A stretch of 64,000 bases of DNA from Bactericera cockerelli (taxonomy: Eukaryota > Arthropoda > Insecta > Hemiptera > Triozidae), in the NCBI GenBank assembly GCA_024516035.1, contig CM044964.1, forward strand, positions 30,400,966 through 30,464,965, written 5' to 3'. The notes beneath the pieces are model-generated. The model worked only from the letters and a program-made list of their open reading frames with translations. It searched no databases and was not told the DNA's origin. Shown here one piece after another: positions 44,640 through 55,285 of this stretch (positions within the stretch are counted from its first letter, which is position 1; each line of letters starts with the position of its first letter). A program made the position numbers and the translations under genes.

Positions 44640-44905
44640 CTCTTTTATAAGATATAAAATACCAATAAAAGAGGCTAATATTTAAGTAATAAAATACCGA
44701 TACTATTTAGGTAGTATTAGCACGTGCTATTATCATGCTATTATGCTGTCTTTTAGCGCTATTTTAGCGCTGTTTTAGCGCAAGTAATAAAATACCGATA
44801 CTATTTAGGTAGTATTAGCACGTGCTTTTATCATGCTATTATGCTGTCTTTTAGCGCTATTTTACCGGTATTTTAGCGCTTCGACGCTATTGAAGCGGTA
44901 GTGAC
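44640..44905. repeat. TAGCGC/GCTATTA-rich repeat with 97-bp tandem duplication
   Basis: Two tandem copies (about 44683-44776 and 44781-44870) start with AAGTAATAAAATACCGATAC and contain GTAGTATTAGCACGTGC, TTATCATGCTATTATGC and TTTTAGCGCTATTTTA. Words of the same kind fill 50690-51400. Confidence 0.75.
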
Positions 44906-45351
44906 ATAATATCGCCTATAAACGTAAGACGCCATTTTTCGGTTCATTACTGATCTGTAAAATAATTGTTTCTTTTGCTTTTGTGAAAACTAAAAAATCT
45001 AAAATTCTATTTATTCTCTTGATATTATCGTTTTCCCTAAGTTGAAAACATAAATTATTTGGCCCTGTTATACCTCAAACCTGACTTCATGAAATAACCT
45101 CCTTGGATTTAAAGTGGTAAGATTTAAATATTTGCTCCAATAAAACAAACAAAAAGTTGACAGAACTTACAAAGTACCAATTGGAAATTCACCTGCCCAC
45201 AATTCAAGGCATTGTACTATAATTGAGAACTTTCATTCATCTTGCTGTGATCAAACTAATTAGCATTATCCTGGAAACCCCAACAGGAAGTCTAATTCTA
45301 TTGAAGTTGCTGATTGAATACAATCATTGTCAGACTACATTGAGGTGATAA

Positions 45352-45531
45352 AAAATTCAACCACTTGCTAAATCTAATCCAAGAAGTCCTACTGCCTCAC
45401 TGTTTGAGGAAGGAGCAACGGTGCAGCTTGAGTCTCATAAGTATCCATATCCAACAAGAAAGCTTGAACTTCAACACATAGAAGCCAGAAAACTGAATTC
45501 TCCAGCTTTTCCAGCAGCTTAAAACTCCATT
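45352..45531 (+). CDS. Unrecognised 59-codon open frame with coding-like composition
   Basis: The frame is open from after a TAA at 45349-45351 to a TAA at 45529-45531. The translation includes SPRSPTASLFEEG-like and SHKYPYPTRKLELQHIEARK blocks and ends NSPAFPAA. Local GC is higher than around it and the composition is varied and hydrophilic. There is no ATG at the start, so it would be a terminal exon (an AG lies near 45386) or a fragment of a processed pseudogene or transposon. I recognise no family. Confidence 0.3.
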
Positions 45532-46074
45532 CCAGATTCAATAAGTAGCAATCATTGCCTGTCCAGAAATAATTAACTTTATTTTCTTTTTGATCTTATA
45601 ATTTTAGTTATTAGGTTTGATTTACATTAGATGAGATCTCTATAGGCTTTTGTGAAGTGGTTTTTAACCAAATTTTTTAAATAAAATTGATACGTTTCCC
45701 TTGATTTTTCTTACAATCTTTATTTCATACTTTAAAGGTGTTAATCCCTCCTGAAGGTTATTTCAATAAATCAAATGTTTATTGTAAATAATAATATACA
45801 AAGTATGTGTTTCACATTTATCTTAAATTACCAATTAGAGAACTTAAACTAAATAAAAACCAATGCGCCAAAGGCAACTAGTCTCAGGCATCAAGTGGCC
45901 CCGGGAAAAGGAGAAAAAGTAAAAGAGAGATAGCAAAATGTGAAGTGTGGTGATAAGAGAGCCAGTGAAGATAATGAGAGAAGAGTTGTATTAAATTTGT
46001 TACTTTCAATATTCTGCAGAATATTATTTTGAATATTCTGTATTTGTTACCAGTTCCTACACCTTGAATGAGAC
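45532..46074. other. Noncoding AT-rich DNA
   Basis: No domain-bearing frame or repeat was recognised. Confidence 0.5.
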
Positions 46075-46077
46075 TTA

Positions 46078-46206
46078 GGGCGGAATTAATAGACAACATC
46101 AATAACTTAAGTCGTTGGTAAGTGTCGATTTTCCCTATCTTACACAGTACGCAATCCGTGACTTAGCGCCACAGAGGTATTACAAAAACGTCTATTAATT
46201 CCGCCC
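46078..46206. mobile_element. PIF/Harbinger-type MITE, 129 bp
   Basis: The terminal inverted repeats are GGGCGGAATTAATAGAC and its exact complement. A TTA target duplication lies at 46075-46077 and 46207-46209. The 3-bp TWA-type duplication and G-rich ends fit PIF/Harbinger. No coding capacity. Confidence 0.85.
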
Positions 46207-46728
46207 TTATAGTAACAACTAAATAGATCTCTGCTTGTGTTTATGAGAACACAACTCAACTCAATTTTTAATTCATCTGTATTCTTTCATAGTACCTACT
46301 AACAAATCATACCAAAGAACATATTTGATTATCATCAGTATTAGTTAAAAATAAGCATTATCTTTATTACTAAGAATTGTCTTTTTAATGCAATTTACAG
46401 GACTATCCTAAAAGTAAACAGATTAATTTCTAATTTGTCTTATCCATTTTGATTGAATTGTTTACCATAAGATAAGCTTTAAAACATAATTTTTGCTAAA
46501 ATTGTTACTATCTGAATTAATTTTTTCCTTTTTTATTAATTTTTTTATCAATGCTTGGTAGGAAATCAATACTTTACCCCTAGTAATTTTGAAATCTGTT
46601 GCTATTATTCATCAATATGGTATCCAAAGATTCCATTCCAACCCAGCCTGATTCTGGGAAGATGTTTTAGAAATAAGTAATGGAGAACCTTGTAATGCTT
46701 CAAAACATTCAAGTAAAATCAGGCATAG

Positions 46729-46980
46729 CGTTGATGGCATGTTGAATACACCGGTTCCCTTCAGAACACCGAAGTTAAGCAACATCCAGCGAGGTTAAGA
46801 CTTTAATGGGTGACCATTCAAATTCTAATTCTCGTGACGCTGGCTTTTCCCGGCCCCACTCAGGCTGGGTGAGGTCAATGTGAGTAGCAGGTTTGTGAGT
46901 TTCCTGCGAATGGATGGTAAAACCCCCGTCGTGATATGACCATGGCAGTTGAAAGCGACGTTAAACCCCACTTAAAAAAA
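46729..46980 (+). mobile_element. Full-length 5S-rRNA-headed SINE with target duplication
   Basis: The 5S-like head (46729-46815) has GTTGAATACACCGGTTCCC, CACCGAAGTTAAGCAAC and ATGGGTGACC, covering the 5S internal promoter region. The body has CCCACTCAGGCTGGGTGAGG and GTTTGTGAGTTTCCTGCG, and the tail GCGACGTTAAACCCC ends in poly-A. A 14-bp direct repeat AAAATCAGGCATAG lies at 46715-46728 and 46981-46994, so both ends of the insertion are defined exactly. Confidence 0.92.
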
Positions 46981-46994
46981 AAAATCAGGCATAG

Positions 46995-47631
46995 TGGTTA
47001 GTTTTATCACAAAGTGTTTTTCATCCTTACATGCTTTTGAAGGTAATAAGAATAGCCATATTATATTGTTTCTTATGGTACAAATTTATTACCCATGAGC
47101 TATAGTTATTGGTCTCCTCAGTATCACATACATTTAATTAGATTTTAAAACACTAGCAATGATTAATTTAAAAAGTGTGTTCAATTGTACCTGATTTGAA
47201 ATATTTTACCTACTGTTTTGTTTTGATTTTATTAAATTAGTTCTTTAAATAAATCAAATTTGCATTACTTTAAAAAATACTATGTTTTATTATTTCTTTA
47301 CATATTTTATCAATAAAAGTGTCTCTGATATAAGAGTCCCAAACTCAGACACTTTGATTGATTAATTCTTTATTTGGCTTTGAAATTCAAACAGTATTCC
47401 GATATGTAAATTTTAGTGTATTCAGGTCTGTCACTTCATAAATGGTTTAAATCAAGATGGACATTTTACATAAATGAGCTTCTAAAAAATGTCGCCTGCG
47501 GTGCTTTAATACGTCTGCGTGAGTTTGTATTGCACGATACTAGAGCTCAAATTCATAGAAATGGTGGAAATAAACTAAAAAATCTGGTGTGACACCAGGA
47601 AAGCTCATCACTTGAAAAGAAGTCAAATTCC
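46995..47631. other. AT-rich DNA without recognised features
   Basis: Nothing is recognisable apart from short homopolymers. Confidence 0.5.
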
Positions 47632-48475
47632 ACCACTGGTGACTCAACGGTAACATTTAGCTAAAAATCAATGTAAAATTCGTAATCAGCACCTGAAAAT
47701 CGTTGGATTTGATATGTCACAATCCCGTCTAGAAGCGGTTTTTTTTATGTGAACGAAAAGCCTGACCGAGACTGGTCGGTCAACTCTGGTCAACCAAGAT
47801 TTGAAGAATAAAAAAAAGTGATTTTGGGACTCTGGTTTATTTACATTTTCGGTGTGTGTTTACATTTTGCTTTTGAAATGAAAATGAAAACAAGCGACTG
47901 TTGCATTTCATTTTGATTTTATTCAATTAATCAAATTCCATTGGACCTTAAATGGCTTAAACTTTAATTACCCAACAATCTATATGAAAACCCCAATCTC
48001 ATAAAAAAACTGATTACCTATGTTTTTTACTCTATATAAACTTATATCCATCAAGTGACCATGTAATATGACAAAAGTAATATGAATAAAATAAAATTAT
48101 AACTAGCACTAAATAAAGATACAGGAATCAGTAGAGAATAAAAAGTCAAGAGAAAAGAAAATGTCTAAACTTAATGCGTAGGTAGGTGTCTCAATAAAAC
48201 TCTTCACATAACAGGGAGTTTTGAAAAAAAAAAAAAAATGTGTGAAAATAAAATAATAATATTATGAATAATATTATGATTTGGTCAGGATTTTTCGGTC
48301 CGGTCAAATAAAAAAAAGTGAATTTCAGTGACCAGGTCAGCTTCGGTTCGCTTCGTTCACATAAAAAAACCGCTTTAGGGTGAATAATAAAAAAGTTAAT
48401 CCAAGGGACCCCCCCCCCCAAATACAGGTATTGGTGATTCCATTACTTTCCTTTCTATAGGATAAGGAAAGTAAA
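47632..48475. mobile_element. Second copy of the CTTTCCTTAT-ended repeat, split by a TIR element
   Basis: 47632-47729 matches 35970-36065, and 48378-48475 matches the continuation (GGTGAATAATAAAAAAGTTA, then poly-C). This copy is shorter and jumps directly to the ACTTTCC...GGATAAGGAAAGT end. The break is filled by the element at 47732-48375. Confidence 0.75.
47732..48375. mobile_element. Tc1/mariner-like MITE, 644 bp
   Basis: Inverted termini of about 25 bp (AAGCGGTTTTTTTATGTGAA, then CGAA). A TA lies at 47730-47731 and 48376-48377. The subterminal region has repeated GGTCGGTCAACTCTGGTCAA / CCGGTCAAAT / CCAGGTCAGC words. The empty site is visible in the related repeat at about 36064-36070. 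No transposase. Confidence 0.82.
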
Positions 48476-48525
48476 AACTACATGGGATGAAGAAAAAAAA
48501 ATACTTCAGAAAAGCATATATAATA

Positions 48526-50457
48526 CAGTATGTTTCAGAAAAGGTGGCCACCCCCTCGTAACTTTTGAACGCGACGGAATTTTTCAATTCTGTAAAGTCC
48601 TAAGTATAGGAAATGCCCTATGGCCCATCCTGTGGTCATATTTATTTTTGACCCGGTTGGCCCTTCAGGCTTTTAGGCCATAATTTTTCATTTTTCTCAA
48701 GAATTTTAAATGGAATGATATATTTTTTATCCCTGTTAATTAAAGTCCATGTTAGGTTGAGTATAATGAGCTTTTAAAATTTTCAAAAACCTTATCAGGG
48801 GCGGAGCTAGTAGGGTGCAAGTTTCAAAACTGTTACACGCTGTATTTCAGCGTTAGTTAGATTTTTTTAGTACTCTTTTATTTTCATAGCTTCAAAATAT
48901 TGTTTTACACCATATGAAATCAAAAAATATTCTTGTTTATTTCTAATCAGGGTCATAGTAAGGTTTTTGTAAAAGTACTTTTTTTCTCACGTCAATTTTT
49001 CCTTAAATTCATGGTGTTCTCGAAATTGGCATTTTTAGAGGTGAAAGTCTGCAGTGACATATGTTTTTTATGCTTGAAATCGAAAGGAAACTTAACGGAG
49101 AAGCGATTAAGAATATAAAAAAAGCCATTTAACCTGCTAGTTTTTTCACGACAGTGTCCGGTAAAGTGGGTGAATTCCGTATTGGATTTTTTTGTTGTTG
49201 AGGAAACACAATTGGCATAGAAAATAAATAATATCTAATAAGGGAATAATACTTCAATAAACATAACTAAATGCGAATAAAAATGCAGATTATTTCTTCT
49301 AAATCAGTGCCGGATATATTTTTTTTTCTCTCTCTCTCTCTCTCTTCTCCTCTTTGAAATAATTGAATCGGTTTAATTTTCACCCTCAATAGTTTGGTAC
49401 TTGACCTGGTATTTTTTTCTCTTAAATTTTGAGATAATTAGATTTTTATTTAGAGACCTGGTAATATCGCGTTTCAACTGCATTGTCATATCATAACGGG
49501 GGTGTTACCCTCCATTCGCAAGAAACTCACCAACCTGCTAAACACATTTATCTCACCCAGCCTGGGTTAGGCCGGAATGCCAGCATGACGAAGTCTTCTC
49601 CTCGCTGGACGTTGCTTAACTTCGTTGATCCTACAAGAATCGTTGCATTCAAAGCGCCATCAGACTGACTCCAGAATGATTGACAATGTGTTTTCTATAG
49701 ATTTCACCAACTTACCAAATTGTCTCAAGAGGGGACCCCTAGGCCGACTTTAGAAGCAGCATTATCCGATAATTATTTTTGATACAACTTGAACTTTGAA
49801 AAGTTAAAAAAAGAGAGAGAAAAAAAATATCCGGCACTGATTTAGAAGAAATAATTTTCATTTAATTTCGCATTTAGTTATGTTTATTGAAGTATTGTTC
49901 CCTTATTAGATATTATTTATTTTCTATGCCGATTGTGTTTCCTCAACAAAAAAAATTCCAATACGGAATTCACCCACTTTACCGGACACTGTCGTGAAAA
50001 AACTAGCTTTACAAAAACCTTACTATGACCCTGATTAGAAATAAACAAGAATATTTTTTGATTTCATATGGTGTAAAACAATATTTTGAAGCTATGAAAA
50101 TAAAAAGAGTACTAAAAAAATCTAACTAACGCTGAAATACAGCGTGTAACAGTTTTGAACCTTGCACCCTACTAGCTCCGTCCCTGATAAGGTTTTTGAA
50201 AATTTTAAAAGCTCATTATACTCAACCTAACATGGACTTTAATTAACAGGAATAAAAAATATAGCATTCTATTTAAAATTCGCGAGAAAAATGAAAAAAT
50301 ATGGCCTAAAAGCCGGAAGGGCCGACCGGGGCCAAAAATAAATATGACCACAGGATGGGCCATAGGGCACTTTCTATACTTAGGACTTTACAGAATTGAA
50401 AAATTCTGTCGCGTTCAAAAGTTACGAGGGGGTGGCCACCTTTTCTGAAACATACTG
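48526..50457. mobile_element. Fold-back mariner-like element, 1.93 kb
   Basis: TA flanks the element at 48524-48525 and 50458-50459. The arms are inverted copies of roughly 650-800 bp starting CAGTATGTTTCAGAAAAGG, then TGGCCACCCCCTCG, and extending inward to about 49345 and 49805. The right arm lacks a stretch present at about 48985-49135 in the left. The loop contains a (CT)n run and a 5S-headed SINE. No transposase frame is recognisable. Confidence 0.85.
49450..49695 (-). mobile_element. 5S-rRNA-headed SINE in the loop of the fold-back element
   Basis: On the minus strand: AACGAAGTTAAGCAACGTCC, AGCGAGGAGAAGACTT, then the body GGCATTCCGGCCTAACCCAG, GGAGGGTAACACCCCCG and the tail CAGTTGAAACGCGAT. 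The first half of the 5S head is diverged. Confidence 0.82.
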
Positions 50458-50462
50458 TATAC

Positions 50463-50668
50463 AAACTAATTAATGGGATTCTCTTTAGTAATTTATTTTT
50501 CTTCCTTGAAACTTGTTTTTGTACATTGTTTTACTCCAAGAATGCTACCCCATTTGTAGTTACTCGAGTAACTAAAAATGGAGTAGCATTCTTGGAGTAA
50601 AACTTTGTAAAAATGAGAAGTTTTAAGGAAGAAAAATAAATTACTAAAGAAAATCCCATTAGTTTATC
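50463..50668. mobile_element. Hairpin MITE of about 205 bp
   Basis: Two arms of about 95 bp are near-perfect inverted repeats (TAATGGGATT, AGTAATTTATTTTTCTTCC, TTTTACTCCAAGAATGCTAC) around a short centre with the palindrome ACTCGAGT. It follows directly on the TA of the preceding element. Confidence 0.8.
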
Positions 50669-50689
50669 ATGATAATGATCTGCTAAAAA

Positions 50690-51400
50690 CGTGCTAGAGT
50701 AGCGTGCTTTTAGCATTCTTCATGAGAAGCTAAAATTATGCTAAAAGCGCCAGTATAGTATCGTGGAATAAAATGCTACTAAAAGAGATATTAAATAGTA
50801 ATAGTATTACAATATAAGATCAAATAAAAGAAGGAAAAATAGCATACATTAAGCGTAATTTTAGCATCTGCTAAAAGTAGTATAAAAGTAGTAATATAGA
50901 AGGCTTTTAGCGTAACAATAGCAGATCAACTAGTGCTTGGGTATAATAGTGCGCTAAAAACGTGATAATAGCACGCTCATACATTACGTGATAATAGCAT
51001 ACATTAAGCGTAATTTTAGCATCTGCTAAAAGTAGTAATATTAGAAGGCTATTAGCGTAACAATAGCAGATCAACTAGTGCTTGGGTATAATAGTGCGCT
51101 AAAAACGTGATAATAGCACGCTCATACATTACGTGATAATAGCATACATTAAGCGTAATTTTAGCATCTGCTAAAAGTAGTATAAAAGTAGTAATATTAG
51201 AAGGCTTTTATCGTAACAATAGCAGATCAACTAGTGCTTGGGTATAATAGTGCGCTAATAACGTGATAATAGCACGCGCGCTATTATACCCAAAAATGGG
51301 ATAATAGCACGAAAAGAGCGGTCATAGCCATGCTATTAGCGTAATATAATCCTGCTAATATTGTGATAATAACGTGCTTAGCACATGCGCTACAGAATAC
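50690..51400. repeat. Tandem repeat of GCTAAAAG / TAGCGTAA / GATAATAGCA words
   Basis: Three near-identical units of roughly 140-160 bp (about 50835-50995, 51000-51135, 51140-51275) contain ATAGCATACATTAAGCGTAA, TTTTAGCATCTGCTAAAAG, AGCAGATCAACTAGTGCTTG and GGTATAATAGTGCGCTAA. Flanks hold more diverged copies. The sequence is full of short inverted words (TAGCA/TGCTA, GCGCTA). Confidence 0.85.
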
Positions 51401-52120
51401 CTGAATATTCTTTAAGTACGATAGTATCGTGCTAAAAGTATCTTTTTTGTTTAGGGGGGAGCATGTGTGTACGAGGGACAAGAAGAAGATACAGAAGTGG
51501 CGAGTCTTTGTTAGGATTTGAGTAATAGAGAGAGAGTGTTTATTAATATAAAAAAAAAATGTAAGGGTAGTAAGCCGTAAAATGTGGAAATATAGTAGTG
51601 TCAGATCCAACCAACCTCAAAACCTCAATCATGTGAAAAAAGTGTGAGAGAATGGCATTTCTGTCTCAACCCAGGCTATGTTATAGAATAGAATAGAAAA
51701 TACCTTGTTTATACTGCAGAGGTAAGACTGAAAAGTCCCTTTCCTCCAGCAGTCAAAAAGGTCTTATATATATTATGGGATAAATATTTTACATATTAAT
51801 ATAATATATATAAAAAAAACCATATTTATTGTAAAAAAAAAAGCTGAAAAGGTAAAATAAAAAAATAAATTAAATTACAAAAGAACATTAAATAGAAGAA
51901 TGAAAAAATAGAAAAAAAAGATGTGAGTGAGTAGCTGGAACTGGTGTGATTCCCAGAAATTGGAGGTTGAAACCCCCGTCCTGAATAATAAATAAGAACT
52001 TTAACACTAAAATAGAATAATTGATTATGGCAGAAGAGTAAAAAAACTTAAGCCAAAGTGTATAGTAACTAATGAACAGATTAAATCATTCAACATTACA
52101 CAATCAAATGTCTACTGGGC
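51401..52120. other. Noncoding DNA with SINE tail fragments
   Basis: At 51690-51760 there is a decayed SINE piece (TACTGCAGAGGTAAGACTG, AAAAGTCCC), and at 51925-52000 a SINE tail (GTGAGTAGCTGGAACTGG, GAAACCCCCGTCCTGA). The rest is AT-rich without features. Confidence 0.5.
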
Positions 52121-52154
52121 CTTGCTTAATCAGGCCGTTAGTAACTGGACGTTA

Positions 52155-52345
52155 GTTCTGTTTATACTGATTAAAATAGAGAGGTTAGTTGATGGCATGG
52201 ATATTCAGAATTATTACCTGCTGATGAGAGCAATTAAGCTCGAAACAGCTGTCCAGGTATGTTCTGATATTCATGTACATACATGTACAATTGTACATCT
52301 AGTACAACTTCTCACTTTTCTGTTTATACTGATTGTACCGAGACC
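52155..52345 (+). repeat. Second copy of the 14940-15110 segment
   Basis: The same KIERLVDGMDIQ frame, followed by CCAGGTATGTTCTGATATTC. Compared with the first copy it has an extra ACATACATGTACAATTGT-like insertion. A 5S SINE abuts its right side. Confidence 0.55.
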
Positions 52346-52478
52346 TTGAACTCACCCAGCCTGAGTTGGGCTAGAATGGCAGCATCACAAAGTCTTCACC
52401 TCGCTGGACGTTGCTTTACTTCGGTGGTCCTTCGAGTGCATTCAACACGCCACGACGGTGACTCTAACTGTTCATAAT
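52335..52478 (-). mobile_element. 5S-rRNA-headed SINE, 3' truncated
   Basis: On the minus strand: GTCGTGGCGTGTTGAATGCA, CCACCGAAGTAAAGCAACG, TCCAGCGAGGTGAAGACTT, then the body CCCAACTCAGGCTGGGTGAG, where it stops. Confidence 0.82.
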
Positions 52479-52812
52479 TATTATTATTTTCGTGGAGCAG
52501 AAAATTGCTATCAACAATGCGCCCGTATAATATATTTAGGTATGCAATGTGGCTTGATTCTTCTTATTCCTAACTTTTCCTAATTAACCCATTGCCTACC
52601 AAGCCATTTTTATGAAACTTGCCCTGGGGACCAAGGGTATTTTCCTCAAAATCACCTGTCTAGCATATGTGCAACACGCGGTCCCCCAGACAAAAAATCC
52701 ATATTTCCTTGTCACTAGGGACCGAGTATAGCATATGTGCTAGACAAATTGTCTTGCATACATTCTGTCAAATAAGTAGTGGGACTGTGTCTGTAATTCA
52801 AAAAGTACATGC

Positions 52813-53430
52813 CTAATTGACCATATTGATTTTGTCACCTTCGAAGTATTCTCCCTGGACCTGAATACACTTGCGCCATCGAATAATCCACTCATTAAAG
52901 CACTCTTTATAGGCACTTTTTGGGATAGCTATCAGTTCTTTCCGCGAATTTTGTTTTATGTCCTCTATGGACTCAAAACGACGCCCACAGAGGGGCAATT
53001 TAGAAGATTGCTGCCTTGTTTGCATGTTAAACTCATACACCCATGTCTCACCACCTGTTATGATGCGTTTGATAAAAGATTCATCAGCATTAACTCTCTG
53101 AAGCATGTCTAGGGCATCTTGTTTCCGGGCATCTTTTTGGAGAAAATTTAGGTCCTTCGGATCAAGCCGGGCCTTTTTTTTTTCATTCCCAAATTATGGG
53201 TCAAAATGTTACGAGCGGTCTCATGAGACATGTTTAGAGTATCTGCAATTTCACCTGTATTACGGTTTTATAGAACCATTTCTTTAACTTTTTCGACTGT
53301 ATCGTCTGTACAAACAGAAGAAGGTCTTCCAGGACGTGGTAGGTCATCAACCACTTCTCTGCCATCTTTAAAGCCCTTATACCTACCAACGAAAAACACT
53401 AGTTCTTGACAATGTGTCATCTTCGTATGC
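52813..53430 (-). pseudogene. Mariner transposase remnant
   Basis: From right to left the minus strand reads LPRPGRPSS, an HTH-like NTGEIADTLNMSHETARNIL, LDPKDLNFLQKDAR, then FIKRIITGGETWVYEFN with TRQQSS. The usual ITGDETWVY has its catalytic Asp replaced by Gly, and an in-frame TAA lies near 53268. After QQSSKL the frame jumps to RRFESIEDIKQNSRKEL and the C-terminal WRKCIQVQGEYFEGDK, so the middle, including the second and third catalytic acidic residues, is deleted. Family assignment as DD34D-type mariner rests on these blocks. It is inactive. Confidence 0.88.
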
Positions 53431-53800
53431 TTTTAGTAACATTTCATAAGCATTAAGCATTAGAACAAGTAATTCCGTTTAAAATACAAAATTTCAAACA
53501 TACGCGTTGTTCAACAGTTTTGTCCATTTTTGCAAAAGAAAAAAAATCGTGAAACTGTTTTGACTTGCGACACGTGACTGACGATTGTGAGCGGAAATTT
53601 TTGACGAGCTGATGCAGATTAAGAATAGCATCATGCTATTTTTCTATTTTGTTTACTGTCAATGTGGGATTCAAGCTTAAAATAGATACCATGTTGTCTA
53701 AGTTTGGATCATGAAAAATTGAAGGCGTAAGATAATCATAAATTTTATTATTATCTACCAATTTTTGGTTGTTGAAAGTTAGGAGGTTAACCCGATAACC

Positions 53801-54140
53801 AGCCTCCGTGGCGTAACGGTTGTGACTACTGTCCGTAGCCCAGAGATCCTGAGTTCGATCCCCGGTCGGAGCAGACTTTTTCACAGAAAATTCTGTTCCC
53901 TCCGTACATGTGAGGCTGGCATTTCTAGCTCTACCCAGGCTAGGTGGTGTTAATGTGGGTAGCTGGTACGATTCCCACCGAATGGAGAGTAAAACCCCTG
54001 TCCTAATCCAGGACTTTAAATCAAATAGAATCGTTGGCATTTGGAAGGGCATCCAGTCGTAAAAAATGTGCCAAAACCAACCAACATCAACCATGAGGTT
54101 GAATAACATCGACCCTGCTTGAGTGGGATAAGACAGAGTA
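53801..54140 (+). mobile_element. tRNA-headed SINE (family A)
   Basis: The head CAGCCTCCGTGGCGTAACGG, the B box GAGTTCGATCCCC and the shared body. A longer 3' end than the 3263 copy reads GGAAGGGCATCCAGTCG, AACCATGAGGTTGAA and TGGGATAAGACAGAGTAAA. Confidence 0.88.
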
Positions 54141-54924
54141 AATGAAGAGGAATGTTAGGAGAATACAAAATCCTACTTGAATTTTGAAGTGGAATTTTGA
54201 ATGACTTGAATTTTGAACAATTAGAATTTTGATTGACTTGAATTTTGAACTGCAAATTTAGGTACATGACCTCAATTTTGAAAAAGTGGAATTCTGATTG
54301 ACTTGAATTTGGAAAAAAATGAAATTTTGAAGACAAGAATAACATCATTCTATTTTTGTTACCTGTCTCGGCTTTTATTGTATTATGTGATTCGGCTTTA
54401 AAATGGATACCTACCATATTGGCTGAGTTTGGATCACAAAAAATTGAAGGCGTGAGATAATCATAAATTATTTTACTGTCAATTTTTGGTTGTTGAATGA
54501 CTTAAATTTTGAACAACTGAAATTTTGCATAGCTTGAATATTAAACAACTAGGATTTTGATTGACTGGAATTTTGAACGGAAATTTAAAATTAATTAAAT
54601 TTTGAAAGAAGTGGAATACTGGTTGACTTGATTTTTAAACAACTAAAAATTTTAATATTGAATTTGGAACAGTTGGAATCTTGATTAATTTGAATTTTAA
54701 ATAACTGCAATTTTGAATGACTTGAATTTGGAACAACTGGAATCATCATTAACTTTAATTTGGAACAATTGGAATTATGATTAACTTGAATTTGGAACAA
54801 CTGGAATTATGATTAACTTGAATTTGGAACAACTGGAATAATGATTAACTTGATTGGAACAACTGGAATTATCATTAACTTGAATTCGGAACAACTGGAA
54901 TTATAATTAACTTTATTTGGAACA

Positions 54925-55260
54925 ACCAGCCTCCGTGGCGTAATGGTTGTGACTACTGCCCGTAGTCCAGAGTTCCCGAGTTCAACTCCCGGCTGGGGCA
55001 GACTTTTCGAAGAAAATTCTGTTCCATCCAAACACGTGAGGCTGCTATTTCCGGCCCTACCCAGGCTGGGTGAGGTTAATGTGGGTAGCTGGTACGATTC
55101 CCAGCGAATGGAGGGTAAAACCCCCGTCCTAACCCAGGACGTTAAATCAAACAGAATCGTTGGCGTTAGGAAGGGCATCCAGCCATAAAAAACGTGCTCC
55201 ACCCTACCGACCTCAACCATGAGGTTGAACAATGCCGACCCCAAAGCAACATAAGCTAAT
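54925..55260 (+). mobile_element. tRNA-headed SINE (family A), inserted in the minisatellite
   Basis: The best preserved family A copy: CAGCCTCCGTGGCGTAATGG, GAGTTCAACTCCC, CCCTACCCAGGCTGGGTGAG, GGTAAAACCCCCGTCC, GGAAGGGCATCCAGCC, AACCATGAGGTTGAAC. Minisatellite monomers lie on its left and the fold-back element follows on its right. Confidence 0.9.
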
Positions 55261-55285
55261 ATGGGATAAAGGCAAGGGAGATATA

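Noticed and set aside
46729..46815. Functional 5S rRNA gene
   Set aside because: Only the front two thirds resembles 5S, it is diverged and fused to a SINE body with target duplication.
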